Assembly: GCA_004322265.1 (NCBI GenBank)
Contig: SCSZ01000009.1
Span: 1 to 62,108 of the forward strand
Reading direction: 5' to 3'
DNA: 62,108 bases
DNA from: Patescibacteria group bacterium
GTDB taxonomy: Bacteria; Patescibacteriota; Saccharimonadia; Saccharimonadales; Saccharimonadaceae
Positions 45,950-55,746 of this stretch are shown piece after piece. The stretch's first letter is position 1, and the number at the start of each line of letters is the position of its first letter. The position numbers and the translations under genes are program-made. The notes below the pieces were generated by a model. It saw only the letters and a list, made by a program, of their open reading frames with translations, had not been told where the DNA came from and searched no databases.

Positions 45950-46726
45950 CTACGCCGGCTCTTCACTGTGCTCACCCCCGTGCGTAACCGCCAATGAGGT
46001 GAAAATGAGAACCAACACGAAAAACACATACGCTTGAATAAAGCCGATAAATAACTCAAAGATCATAAAGAAAGGCAGCACGACGGTTGCAGCATAGCTC
46101 GCAAGGAGCCCAATAACAATCAGCAGGATCTCACCGGCAAAAGCATTGCCGAAGAGACGTAGGGCAAGTGCAAGCCCACGGCTGAACTCCCCAATAATTT
46201 CGAGTGCACCCTCAAACGCACCAATTGGATTTTTGAGCGGGTTACGAATATAGCGACCGATATTACCAAATACACCAAGGTATTTAACTGCGTAGATCTG
46301 GACAGTTACGACGGTAATAAGCGCTAGGGCTAGCGTAAAGTTAAGATCAGCTGTCGCACTACGTAGGATTGGCACACCTGCAATTTTAATTGTGTCGAGG
46401 CCCGGTAGAACACTTAACCAGTAGTCGAACATAACGACGAAAAATATCGTCATAGCTAGCGGCGTCATTTTTTTCGCTAGTTTTTTATCGGGAATGATGT
46501 CGTTGATCTGCTTTAGTAGTCCCTCAAACACCCATTGGACTAACCCAACAAAACGGTTATAAATACCGCGTTTAACAGATAGGGCAGTGTAGACAAGTAC
46601 AATTATTGCGATCAAGCTTCCGACAACACCACAAAGCAGCGCATTTGTAACCGAAAAATTACCAATCTTGAAGATTTCCTGCGCACCGATACTTACCTGT
46701 AGATCTAGGGCAGCAAACTGATTCAT
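45950..46726 (-). CDS. atpB: ATP synthase Fo a subunit
   Basis: The 258-residue stator subunit that forms the proton half-channels. The essential Arg is in GLALALRLFGNAFAGE, and the C-terminal helices contain FELFIGFIQAYVFFVL, both typical. About six hydrophobic segments are visible. It overlaps the end of the upstream gene by four bases. Confidence 0.95.
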   Translation of the reverse strand: MNQFAALDLQVSIGAQEIFKIGNFSVTNALLCGVVGSLIAIIVLVYTALSVKRGIYNRFVGLVQWVFEGLLKQINDIIPDKKLAKKMTPLAMTIFFVVMFDYWLSVLPGLDTIKIAGVPILRSATADLNFTLALALITVVTVQIYAVKYLGVFGNIGRYIRNPLKNPIGAFEGALEIIGEFSRGLALALRLFGNAFAGEILLIVIGLLASYAATVVLPFFMIFELFIGFIQAYVFFVLVLIFTSLAVTHGGEHSEEPA

Positions 46727-46986
46727 CGCTGTCTCCGTACACTACGAATTTGCAGTACGATTAGTAGGGCGCTGAGCGCAAAACCAACAATTATCATAAT
46801 AGTTGTTAGCAGTGGGGCAGTATGGAACGTATTATCCAGCATAATACCAAGGATCGTGCCGCCAATTGTCGGCACGAATGCCCGCCACGTCGTGTCAGCA
46901 ACTGTTGCAAACAATAAAATGGCCGCTTTCGTCATCGTAGGCGGCTGAGTCATCGTCTTCTTCTCTGAACGAGGCGATTGAGTCAT
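46723..46986 (-). CDS. AtpI/AtpZ-like small membrane protein, first gene of atp operon
   Basis: A small protein with two hydrophobic helices after a polar N-terminus, at the usual place for AtpI or AtpZ, which aid c-ring assembly or bind magnesium/calcium. The GGTILGIMLDNTFHTAP loop resembles the family pattern. I use the ATG at 46986 (87 residues), since a TGTTAAAAT -10 overlaps the alternative ATG at 46998 and ends ten bases before 46986. The call relies mainly on position. Confidence 0.7.
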   Translation of the reverse strand: MTQSPRSEKKTMTQPPTMTKAAILLFATVADTTWRAFVPTIGGTILGIMLDNTFHTAPLLTTIMIIVGFALSALLIVLQIRSVRRQR

Positions 46987-47028
46987 ATCTACTTGCATTT
47001 TAACAGAGAGAAACAGTTTTGTATAGAC

Positions 47029-50000
47029 CTATGGGATTGAAACAACCGTGAAGGTACCATTACCCGTAAACTTGTAAATCGTATTACCGCCTGATGTCGA
47101 TGTCGTGAAACTTCCCGTCGCGCTCACCGTCATTGAGTTAGTAACAAAAGATATAAGAACCACGCCCGAACCTCCAGCACCACCAAGTTGGTTGGTGACC
47201 GTACCACCTCCACCACCACCACCTGTATTAGCAACACCAGGTACACCTGCAGTTGTAGGTGCGCTACTCCCTGCATAGCCACCACCGTTACCACCACCAC
47301 CTTGACCTCCTGTACCAGCTGAACCATTGTTGTAGATAGCTCCTGCGCCACCACCACCAAACCAACCCGCAGGAGATCCAGCAACCGAAGCAAAAGCAGG
47401 AAATTGAAGACCAACACCGCCATTTGCTCCCGCGGTACCATTGGTTTTTCCTGTCATTCCAGCACCACCAGCACCACCGCCGCCGCCATGCCCATAGTTT
47501 GGTGTACCCGTCGTGCCAGTACCACCAGCACCACCAGCATTACCTTGGCCTGTAATGCCTGGACCACCAAAGCCTCCAGCCGTACTATCTGAATTTGCGC
47601 CACCACCACCAGAGCCACCCGAAAGCCCTGGTGAACCTACATAGCTATAGCTTGAGCCTTCCCTGGTACCGCCGCCACCACCGCCGATTGCGACAAGTGT
47701 GTTAAATATAGAATTGCCGCCACTCGCACCGTTTCCATTCCCAACGTCACTCGTCGTAGCACCTGCACCACCCGAACCTACAATTACTGGATAGACACCC
47801 GGAGAAAGACCATAGGAAGTATTATTTATCACCCCTCCAGCACCGCCACCGCCACCAAAACTACCACCACCGCCGCCGCCAGCAACGACAAGAACGTTAA
47901 CTGGGTTGGTTAATGCTAAAGGATTAGGATTTGGCAAAAAGGAATTATCATATGAATAGTAATCTGTAGAGGTTGGGCTCCAAAATGTTGTTGTATCCCA
48001 ACCAGCGTCACTTCTCATGAGTACAGTACTGTTCGAAGTGTTTACTGCGGCAAATAGAAATCCTCCGACATTCGCATTTGAAGCGTTATAAAGCATCACG
48101 GCAACATCATGAGTACCAGCTGGAACTGTAACTGTGGCTGTTGATATTCCCGATCCACCGCTTACATTATTGAAAACAACGACGCCGTCAAGATAGACCG
48201 TACAGTTATCATCACAGTAGTTTGAAAACTTTACGTCCGTTTGTGTTGCCAATGTAAATCCTTGCGTATTTCTTAGCCACGTATATTGATTGCCCGGGTA
48301 GTTGAAACCTGATGCACTATTGACAGTACCGATGTAACTAGAGTAACTGTCGCCACTTGTGGTTGCCCATGCTGCAGGACCACCACCCCAAGGAAGAGTA
48401 TTGTTATTCCAAAGACCGAATACCCGGTCTTGTGCCCATTGGTTTGGGTCTTCATAGTAATTCGGAGATGAATAATGAACCGTATTTCCAGCAGTTACGC
48501 GCCAGGTCGTATCACTACCTATAATAGGAAGAGAGGACGAGCTACTGGTCAGGGTGAGTGATAAGCCGGAAGGATTCGGGTTAACACCACCATTCGTAAC
48601 TTTAACGAGTAAAACGTGGCAACCAGCGGTTAAACTCACCGACTTGGAGCTTGATGCTAAGCCCACGCTGAGTACCTGTGTACCATCGAGGCTAACGAGC
48701 GCAGAATCATCAGCCGCTGCCGTAAGAACATATGACCCAGCGGCTACGATACTAAAATCCTTACGATAATACATAGGGCCAGGATTAACATTTCCTGTAG
48801 ATAAGCTTATCTGATTGCCCATACCGGTCGTTGATGTAAACGTTGCATTATTCCAACCCAGACTACTATTTGCCGTACCGGAGCATAGATCTGGTACGGA
48901 TGATGGTGGTGCGGCTGGCTGCGTATACGTTTTCCAGACAGATCCGTTAGATGAACGAAGAAGCTGCACGTACCCATTATTAGGAATTGTTTTAGTAGTA
49001 TTGACTGCTGTAACGTTAAAGCTTCCGCTAAAGGCAGACGTGAATGTCACAATAGTGTTTGCGCCCGATGTTGTTACTGTTTCACCCGTTCTGTTAGCGG
49101 CATCGGTTGTCATTGAGTTAGTAGGGTAGGATATTACTACGATGCCTGAGCCACCACTACCGCCAGCATTATAGGGACCGCCACTGTAAGATCCACCACC
49201 ACCACCACCACCGGTATTAGCAACACCGTTAGTTCCCGCAGCATCTTGGCGACCCCAGCCACCACCACCTAGATAATTGCCACCAACATAACTACCATTT
49301 ATTTCCCCAGAGCCTCCACCGCCAGCATAATAAACGGATGAACCAGTAATAGTGTTGAGCAAGCCAATGCCTCCATTACCGCTGCCTGGTCCATTACCAC
49401 CAGGGTTACCTGGACCTCCTGCGCCGCCACCGCCACCTGAGCCACCAGTCCAGCCACTATTTACAAATCCCGCACCCCCAGAATAACCTTGCGACCCAGT
49501 ACTTGTCCCTCCAAGCGGAGTATTGCCCGCCGTAGCAATAGCACCGCCGCCGCCGCTACCACCATTGCTCGGAGTGGTGCCTCCTGCATACCCACCATCG
49601 GCTAGAGGGATACCGAAGCCACCTCCATAAGCAGTTATCGTTGAAAAAACTGAGTTGCCTCCCACGCTTCCTGGTATTCCATGACCAGTTCCACCTGCAC
49701 CGCCAACGCCCACTGTTACTGGAAAAGATCCTGTTGTCATAGGAAAACTAGGGTTATAAACATACCCACCTGCGCCACCGCCAGAACCAGCGGCGGCACC
49801 GCCGCCACCGCCGCCAACGACTAACACTTTTGCGGTACCCGAACCAAGTGTTGGCAAACCGACACTAAAGCTACTACGAAGAGTGCCGTTGGACACGACC
49901 GAACAACGAGGATCGTTCGGACAAATATTATTAGAGTCTTTTGATATTGATAAAGTTCCACTGCTAGTAAACGTAACAATCGTGTTACCGCCTGACGTCG

Positions 50001-51117
50001 TAACCGAGCCACCAGTCGTTGTCAAAGTTCCGGTAGGGTACGATATAATAACGATCCCAGAACCACCATCACCACCTTTATTCGTTGCATTGTAGTGTGA
50101 ACCGCCACCGCCACCCCCACCAGTGTTAGCGCCACCATTACCACCAGGAGTATTAGCCTGCGAAGCAGTTGCGCCGCCACCGCCAGCAGCGCCGTTATTT
50201 AATCCTGCACCCCCTGTTGTAGATCCAATAGCACCGCCACCGCCACCACCGATACCACCATTACCCCCGCCGATACTATAGCCTGCGCCACCGCCACCGC
50301 CACCCCAATAATAGGTAGTTCCAAGAATTGAATTTGCGACGCCTGGGCCACCATTTGCCTGGCTGTTACCATCAGCACCAGCACCACCAGCACCACCACC
50401 GCCACCAGAGTAGTAGGCTACTCCTTGATTGCCACCTCGATAGCCTTGTCCGGCCACTCCAGCGCCACCAGTAACCGCACCGAGCGGTGTTGAATTATTA
50501 TTGTAGCCCGAGGCACCGCCACCTGAGCCACCAGGCTGACCAACATTCAAACCAAGTCCAAGGTCATCATATGACATTCCACCGCGACCACCACCAATCG
50601 CAGTTATAGTACTAAAGCTCGAGTTACCACCATTTGTCCCAGGGATTGTCGGATGTCCCGCACTCACGCCAGCTGGTGCGCCCGCTCCACCAGCGCCAAC
50701 CGTTACTGCAAAAGTACCTGTACTAATTGGTAGTGAAGCATTGTAGACAACACCGCCGCCGCCGCCACCACCACCCATGTTCGTACCGCCACCGCCACCG
50801 CCTGCAACAACCAAAACCTTGACAGTAGTTGTGCCAGGTATCTGGTTACCATAACAATCTGTGCTCGGAGTTAGGGGATTGGTATCACTCCATTGAGGTA
50901 TGCCACCATTCGCGTTTAGACAAGATTGGGCATACGCGACTCCGGCTGCGCCAGCCGCCTGGGCAAGTTGATCATAATATTGATTCGTCAGTGCCGTTCG
51001 GACCGAAGATGTACTCGTAACTGCAACGAGTAGCACTGTGAGCATCACAATAGAAGCGATCAAAACCGTCGGTAACGCAAACCCGCTTTTAGTGTCCTGA
51101 GTTCTCAGTTGGCGCAT
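47029..51117 (-). CDS. Giant glycine-rich pilin-like surface protein
   Basis: A 1362-residue exported protein. The N-terminus (KSGFALPTVLIASIVMLTVL) is a prepilin-like signal without the +5 Glu, similar to PilX-type minor pilins. Three glycine-rich modules follow, opening with KVLVVAGGGGGG (about residue 98), KVLVVGGGGGG (about 428) and NVLVVAGGGGGG (about 1095), and each closing with GSGIVIISYPT or a variant and then a TFTSSGT-like strand. Between the second and third are two carbohydrate-binding or PA14-like domains (for example DDSALVSLDGTQVLSVG and DDNCTVYLDGVVVFNN). It is probably a pilus-tip or cell-wall adhesin. The glycine tracts can mislead assembly. Confidence 0.8.
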   Translation of the reverse strand: MRQLRTQDTKSGFALPTVLIASIVMLTVLLVAVTSTSSVRTALTNQYYDQLAQAAGAAGVAYAQSCLNANGGIPQWSDTNPLTPSTDCYGNQIPGTTTVKVLVVAGGGGGGTNMGGGGGGGGVVYNASLPISTGTFAVTVGAGGAGAPAGVSAGHPTIPGTNGGNSSFSTITAIGGGRGGMSYDDLGLGLNVGQPGGSGGGASGYNNNSTPLGAVTGGAGVAGQGYRGGNQGVAYYSGGGGGAGGAGADGNSQANGGPGVANSILGTTYYWGGGGGGAGYSIGGGNGGIGGGGGGAIGSTTGGAGLNNGAAGGGGATASQANTPGGNGGANTGGGGGGGSHYNATNKGGDGGSGIVIISYPTGTLTTTGGSVTTSGGNTIVTFTSSGTLSISKDSNNICPNDPRCSVVSNGTLRSSFSVGLPTLGSGTAKVLVVGGGGGGAAAGSGGGAGGYVYNPSFPMTTGSFPVTVGVGGAGGTGHGIPGSVGGNSVFSTITAYGGGFGIPLADGGYAGGTTPSNGGSGGGGAIATAGNTPLGGTSTGSQGYSGGAGFVNSGWTGGSGGGGGAGGPGNPGGNGPGSGNGGIGLLNTITGSSVYYAGGGGSGEINGSYVGGNYLGGGGWGRQDAAGTNGVANTGGGGGGGSYSGGPYNAGGSGGSGIVVISYPTNSMTTDAANRTGETVTTSGANTIVTFTSAFSGSFNVTAVNTTKTIPNNGYVQLLRSSNGSVWKTYTQPAAPPSSVPDLCSGTANSSLGWNNATFTSTTGMGNQISLSTGNVNPGPMYYRKDFSIVAAGSYVLTAAADDSALVSLDGTQVLSVGLASSSKSVSLTAGCHVLLVKVTNGGVNPNPSGLSLTLTSSSSSLPIIGSDTTWRVTAGNTVHYSSPNYYEDPNQWAQDRVFGLWNNNTLPWGGGPAAWATTSGDSYSSYIGTVNSASGFNYPGNQYTWLRNTQGFTLATQTDVKFSNYCDDNCTVYLDGVVVFNNVSGGSGISTATVTVPAGTHDVAVMLYNASNANVGGFLFAAVNTSNSTVLMRSDAGWDTTTFWSPTSTDYYSYDNSFLPNPNPLALTNPVNVLVVAGGGGGGSFGGGGGAGGVINNTSYGLSPGVYPVIVGSGGAGATTSDVGNGNGASGGNSIFNTLVAIGGGGGGTREGSSYSYVGSPGLSGGSGGGGANSDSTAGGFGGPGITGQGNAGGAGGTGTTGTPNYGHGGGGGAGGAGMTGKTNGTAGANGGVGLQFPAFASVAGSPAGWFGGGGAGAIYNNGSAGTGGQGGGGNGGGYAGSSAPTTAGVPGVANTGGGGGGGTVTNQLGGAGGSGVVLISFVTNSMTVSATGSFTTSTSGGNTIYKFTGNGTFTVVSIP

Positions 51118-51255
51118 CTATTTTTTGTTCAACCCCTTTCGCCCCACAGCGAATTTAGTTTTAGTATACCATAACCGAGATGGGAGAGTAGTATTTACGT
51201 AGAATAAAATTTACTGTATAATGTATAGTAAGTAGTCAACAAGAAGGGATATATC

Positions 51256-51528
51256 ATGAGTAAAAAAGCAGGAATTACGATTTACAGCACCAGTTGGTGC
51301 GCATTCTGTCATACAGAAATGCAATGGCTTGATAAACTCGGTATTCCATATGTTGCCAAGGACGTCGAGGCCGACAAAGAAGCCTACGACGAACTACTCG
51401 AAAAGAACGGTGGCAACTACACGGGCGTGCCAGTTACTGATATCGCCGGTGATATCATCCTCGGTTTTGATCGTCCAAGGATCCAGGACGCTATCAAGCG
51501 CCACGAAATCCAACCAGTCGCTGTCTAA
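51256..51528 (+). CDS. Glutaredoxin-like thiol-disulfide oxidoreductase
   Basis: A 90-residue thioredoxin-fold protein with a CxxC active site (WCAFC, Cys15 and Cys18), the cis-Pro loop GVPVTDI and GFDRPRI in the glutathione/helix region. It reduces disulfides in the cytosol; the electron donor is unknown. An AGAAGGGA Shine-Dalgarno site and a TATAAT about 40 bases upstream give it a normal leader. Its stop shares bases with the ABC-F stop in CTAA. Confidence 0.87.
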   Translation: MSKKAGITIYSTSWCAFCHTEMQWLDKLGIPYVAKDVEADKEAYDELLEKNGGNYTGVPVTDIAGDIILGFDRPRIQDAIKRHEIQPVAV

Positions 51529-53195
51529 GCGGCTCCAACCTGAAGCACATCGCCACCAAGAGCTTCGCGAAAGTATCCATCATGACTTACATAGATAACA
51601 GCGCCAGCATACTTGCCGAGCGCTGTTTCTAACTCTTCGATACTTGGTAGATCAAGGTGATTTGTTGGTTCATCAAGGATCAGTAGTTGCGGTTCATTTG
51701 CAAGCATCGAGATTAGCTGGAAACGAGCTTTCTGGCCACCAGAAAGTCGGGATACAGGAGTCTTGCCATCGCCCTCAGTAAATAAATAATCACTCAGTAG
51801 ATTACGAATTTTGGTGGTCGAAATAGAAAGATTACGATCCAGGTACATTTTTTCGATAGCAGCCTCAAGCGACAAATTGAAATAAGTAGGTGAGACTTCT
51901 TGTTCGTATACGCCGATACGCACGTGTTGGTCGAGGGTCAACTCACCACCAAACGGCTTGATACCATCTTCCAAGGTTGAACCTTGGAAAGAGGGAGTGC
52001 CGCGTAGAAGATACTTAATAAGTGTCGTTTTACCTGCACCGTTACGTCCACGAAGCTCTAACGATTCACCCTCACGAAGATCGATATTAATGCCACTGAA
52101 TAGGGGTGCATCGCCATAACCCAGAGACAGATCACGTGCCGTAACCAGCACGTGTTTACTACGAGATTCGTCGTCCTTCATATTCATCCGAATGTTCTTG
52201 GCCTTGAATTTGTCGTACTGCGCGGCAACTTTGTAATTCAGATTGGCCGCAGATTCTTTGTCGATCCAAAATGTTGGCTTTTCCTTCGCCTGGAGTTCAG
52301 CCAGCTCTTTGCGTGATGTTTCCTCGAGGCGTTTGAACTTCTGAATAGTCGAGGGATTACGCGACTTTTCCTTGAGGCGCTGGTAATCAATAACCTTGGC
52401 CTTAAGATTCACAATCCGTTTCTCGATCATCTCAAAATCATTCATTTGACTACCGGTACTAACGGCGTTTTGCTTCAAATAGGCATCATAATTACCTTTA
52501 TAGCTAACACTGTCGCCGTCTTTTAGTTCGACAATCCGATCAACTTCACGAAGAACATCGCGATCGTGAGTAATAACCAACATCGCTTCGCGCGCTGTCT
52601 TCATCCAATCAATATATTGAGCCTTGGCTATGTAGTCCATGTGGTTGGTTGGCTCATCAACGAGCGCCAAATGGGCATCGCTATGCATGACCTTAACCAC
52701 CTCCACCAGCCGCTTTTGGCCACCGGATAGGGTAGAGAAGGCGCGGTGCGCAACACCGGGCAGTTGGAAATTATCAAGTTCGCGCTCAATTTGCTCCTCG
52801 ATCTGATAAAAACCTTTATCATCAAAACGCATCAAGGCCTGCGTATACTCATCAATAAGTTTCATATCGTCGCCCATTGTTAGAGGGTAGGATTCAATAA
52901 TGTGACTAAGATCACTGTACTCGGGCAAGCCTTGCAGCACATACTGCAGAACAGTCGTGTCGCCCATATCGTGGTGCTCCTGTGCTGTGGCAACGATTAC
53001 CGTTCCACGCTTATAAATAATATCGCCCGTAAAGTCTTTATCACTCCCTGCAAGGATTCCAAAAAGAGTTGACTTGCCGACGCCATTACGTCCGATGACG
53101 CCAACTTTCTCACCATCATCAATACTAAACTTAATCCCACTCATCAGAACTTTGGGACCAAAGGATTTTTCAGTAACAGTAATGTCGGCAATCAT
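51525..53195 (-). CDS. ABC-F family ATPase
   Basis: A 556-residue protein with two ABC domains and no membrane part. Walker A sites are GRNGVGKST and GRNGAGKTT, signature motifs LSGGQKRLVEVVK and LSGGQKARFQLI, and Walker B ALVDEPTNHMD and LLILDEPTNHLD. A charged linker of about 80 residues joins them. ABC-F proteins act on ribosomes as translation factors or antibiotic-protection proteins; which applies here cannot be told. A TACACT box ends nine bases before the ATG. Confidence 0.93.
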   Translation of the reverse strand: MIADITVTEKSFGPKVLMSGIKFSIDDGEKVGVIGRNGVGKSTLFGILAGSDKDFTGDIIYKRGTVIVATAQEHHDMGDTTVLQYVLQGLPEYSDLSHIIESYPLTMGDDMKLIDEYTQALMRFDDKGFYQIEEQIERELDNFQLPGVAHRAFSTLSGGQKRLVEVVKVMHSDAHLALVDEPTNHMDYIAKAQYIDWMKTAREAMLVITHDRDVLREVDRIVELKDGDSVSYKGNYDAYLKQNAVSTGSQMNDFEMIEKRIVNLKAKVIDYQRLKEKSRNPSTIQKFKRLEETSRKELAELQAKEKPTFWIDKESAANLNYKVAAQYDKFKAKNIRMNMKDDESRSKHVLVTARDLSLGYGDAPLFSGINIDLREGESLELRGRNGAGKTTLIKYLLRGTPSFQGSTLEDGIKPFGGELTLDQHVRIGVYEQEVSPTYFNLSLEAAIEKMYLDRNLSISTTKIRNLLSDYLFTEGDGKTPVSRLSGGQKARFQLISMLANEPQLLILDEPTNHLDLPSIEELETALGKYAGAVIYVSHDGYFREALGGDVLQVGAA

Positions 53196-53275
53196 ATCTG
53201 TACAAGTGTACCATTAACAGAGGCAGATCCCTAACACAACTTGCTTATTTAAACCAAAAGGTATATGACTGTGTT

Positions 53276-53593
53276 ATGACTCTATACATGGAAAATGGTA
53301 TAGCATCCCCTAGTGGGAATGATATTGATCCAAATATCGCTTACCCTCGTTGGAAAAATGAGGGGACTCCCATCGCTCAGATACCAACAATTTACCTACA
53401 GACCGTTCTGCCGATAGTCGTAGCATTAGAGGGGGCAGGCCACGTAGATGCAGCCTTATTACTATCTCGAGATTGCGATGAGGCTTTAACACACGGTGCT
53501 AGTCGGGAAGCAGTACGGGACGTAGCTATGCAAAGACTACAGGGCATTGACCCAGAGCTTCACGCTAGGTACTTGGTTGACCATCAGTCCTAG
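53276..53593 (+). CDS. Hypothetical soluble protein
   Basis: A 105-residue acidic protein with a helical C-terminal half (ALLLSRDCDEALTHGASREA). No motif recognised. It has room for its own promoter and lies between the ABC-F gene and a hydrolase gene. Coding status is less certain than for its neighbours. Confidence 0.5.
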   Translation: MTLYMENGIASPSGNDIDPNIAYPRWKNEGTPIAQIPTIYLQTVLPIVVALEGAGHVDAALLLSRDCDEALTHGASREAVRDVAMQRLQGIDPELHARYLVDHQS

Positions 53594-53623
53594 CGCTTAG
53601 GAAATGCGTTATAATCAGCTGTA

Positions 53624-54403
53624 ATGACAGTCAAAAAACCGACGCTTATTATGATCCACGGATTTCGTGGAACTCATCATGGCTTGCAATTGATCGCCGA
53701 GCAGTTGCCAGACTACAATCTCATTATCCCTGATATTCCTGGTTTTGCTGAGGGAGAAAAACTCGATTCCTATGATCTTGATAGTTATATTGATTGGTTG
53801 CATGGATTTATAAAGAAGCAAAAATTGAATGATCTGCCAATCCTACTTGGTCATTCCTTTGGCAGCATCATCAGCGCGGCCTATGCAGCGAAATATTCCG
53901 ATACAATCAAAAAACTAATCCTGGTAAATCCGATTGGTGCGCCAGCGCTTGAAGGACCACGTGCCGTTCTGACCCAGCTAGCACTATTTTATTACTGGGT
54001 AGGACGAAAGCTGCCGACACGTATTGCTAACAAATGGCTTGCTGCTAAGCCAGTCGTTGTTATCGTTACGCTCTCGATGACCAAAACAAAAGACAAAGAG
54101 GTGCGTCGATACATTCACGACCAACACTTTCGCTATTTCAGTCTTTTCCATGATAAGAAATCACTCTCGGAGTCATTTACAACATCCGTTAGCCACAACG
54201 TTCGCGAAACTGCCGCAGAAATTGGCGTTCCGACTTTACTTATTGTTGGAGCGGATGACGACATCACGCCTCTACGTAAACAACAAGAATTGGTTGAAAT
54301 GTTACCAGACGGTAAGCTGCATGTGATCGAAAAAGTGGGCCACTTAACGCATTACGAAACACCCGACCAAGTAGCTGATGCGATTAAAGATTTTGTTCGG
54401 TAG
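53624..54403 (+). CDS. Alpha/beta hydrolase
   Basis: A 259-residue alpha/beta-hydrolase. The nucleophile Ser78 is in the elbow LGHSFGS, the acid in VGADDDITP and the His in VGHLTHYE; the oxyanion HGF is in IMIHGFRGTHHG. A cap region of about 60 residues is in the middle. The substrate (ester, lipid or other) is unknown. TATAAT (53610-53615) ends eight bases before the ATG. Confidence 0.88.
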   Translation: MTVKKPTLIMIHGFRGTHHGLQLIAEQLPDYNLIIPDIPGFAEGEKLDSYDLDSYIDWLHGFIKKQKLNDLPILLGHSFGSIISAAYAAKYSDTIKKLILVNPIGAPALEGPRAVLTQLALFYYWVGRKLPTRIANKWLAAKPVVVIVTLSMTKTKDKEVRRYIHDQHFRYFSLFHDKKSLSESFTTSVSHNVRETAAEIGVPTLLIVGADDDITPLRKQQELVEMLPDGKLHVIEKVGHLTHYETPDQVADAIKDFVR

Positions 54404-54411
54404 CGATAGTT

Positions 54412-54523
54412 AATCTGACTTCATAATCCTCATGAAACAGACTAAAAGCGTAACGCGAGCAGTGTTACAATTTATTGAACACTGCGAAAGTGGTTTGTTG
54501 AATAGGGATTATGAGATCAGATT
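54412..54523. repeat. Nested inverted repeat, 112 bp
   Basis: Outer arms at 54412-54429 and 54506-54523 match in 16 of 18 positions. Inside, GCAGTGTT and AACACTGC form a perfect 8-bp stem around an 11-base loop. It fills the gap between two convergent genes and its right end touches the stop codon of the glycosyltransferase gene. It may be a two-way terminator, a small RNA or a MITE-like element; no clear target duplication is seen. Confidence 0.6.
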
Positions 54524-55687
54524 TTAATGTATCAAATCTTCGTAAATCTTGATGAACTGATCAAGCGTAAAGTCAAGATCATTCTCACGCGCGATGCGTA
54601 GGCTTTCTGTCGAGAACTTCTTTTGTAGTTCTGGGTCCGTTAGAATTTTCGCGATTGCATCACCGATTTGTTCATCATTATCTTGTTCACACAAGAAACC
54701 ATTCTTTTGATCATGGCAAAGTTCCTTGAGCGCACCGGCATCGATCGCAACGACTGGCTTACCGCTCGCCATTGCCTCAAGCGTTGCGATGCTCTGAAGC
54801 TCCATAGGGGAGGGCATAGCAAAGATTTTTCCAACTTGATGAAGTGGTGCTAAATCTTCCTCGGGTACACGGCCTGCAAATGTTACTGAGTTCTTAATAC
54901 CCAGGTCTCGTACTAGAGCCTCAAGATTATCACGATCACTACCATCACCAACAATCAACAGATGCGCTTTAACCGTTTTAAGCGCACGTGCAAAACCTTT
55001 TACCAAAGCCCAAATGTGCTTCTCTGCATCAGTGCGACCCACATAGGTAACAATCGGAGTGTCCTTTGGCAGATCATATTTTTCATAAATACTATCTGGT
55101 GCTGGCGCGTCAGTAAAGCGACTTAGGTCAATCCCATTTGAGACAGCCTTCATCGGTACATTCATTTTCTCGGCGACTCTGAACATACCAATTGCAGACT
55201 GTGTCGGCATTGTTACAAAATCTGCCTTAGAATGGAACCTACGTCCATAGTCGCGAAGCATGTAATTAATTGGACGAGCGACGGGTGCGAGTAACTTCAG
55301 ATTGTCCATTAAGTTCTCTGGCATTGCGTGGTTGGTACTCACAATTGGGATACCAATTTTGTTGCCATATTTCATTGTCGCTTGACCAATCCACATCAAC
55401 ATTTGAATGTGGATAATGTCTGGATCAAACTCATCAATGATTTTTTTAACTTCGCGCATCGGCGTCAGCGACACCTTAATATTCTGATACAAGGGCATCG
55501 GCACCGAAATTGTACGCGTAACGACATAGTTACCATCAATTTCCTTATAACGACGACCTGTTTGACTCGGTGCGATAACGAGGACCTCATGACCACGATC
55601 AGCAAGGCCTTTAGCAAGGTTGCGGCTAAATGTTGCCACGCCATTGATAACAGGGAAATAGAGATCCGCAGCAATCAAGATTTTCAT
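54524..55687 (-). CDS. Glycosyltransferase family 4
   Basis: A 387-residue GT-B enzyme. The N-terminal domain starts MKILIAADLYFPVINGVAT with the acceptor-side loop; the C-terminal domain has YVGRTDAEKHIWALVKGF and the EX7E motif in SPMELQSIATLEAMASGKP. It resembles alpha-mannosyl or diacylglycerol glucosyltransferases of the PimB/MgtA type, so membrane glycolipid synthesis is a reasonable guess. It is divergent from a second GT4 gene. TGATATAAT ends eight bases before the ATG. Confidence 0.88.
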   Translation of the reverse strand: MKILIAADLYFPVINGVATFSRNLAKGLADRGHEVLVIAPSQTGRRYKEIDGNYVVTRTISVPMPLYQNIKVSLTPMREVKKIIDEFDPDIIHIQMLMWIGQATMKYGNKIGIPIVSTNHAMPENLMDNLKLLAPVARPINYMLRDYGRRFHSKADFVTMPTQSAIGMFRVAEKMNVPMKAVSNGIDLSRFTDAPAPDSIYEKYDLPKDTPIVTYVGRTDAEKHIWALVKGFARALKTVKAHLLIVGDGSDRDNLEALVRDLGIKNSVTFAGRVPEEDLAPLHQVGKIFAMPSPMELQSIATLEAMASGKPVVAIDAGALKELCHDQKNGFLCEQDNDEQIGDAIAKILTDPELQKKFSTESLRIARENDLDFTLDQFIKIYEDLIH

Positions 55688-55746
55688 ATGGCCTAATTAT
55701 ATCACGACAGGTTTTCGCATATTACTCATGCTACAATAAACATATT

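Noticed and set aside
47130-50405. Several frames inside the glycine-rich gene on both strands
   Set aside because: Repetitive GGT/GGC codons open long frames in other phases; they are shadows of the 1362-residue protein.
47029-51117. CRISPR array or tandem repeat array
   Set aside because: The repetition is of glycine codons with irregular spacing, in an open frame with an export signal; no constant repeat-spacer pattern.
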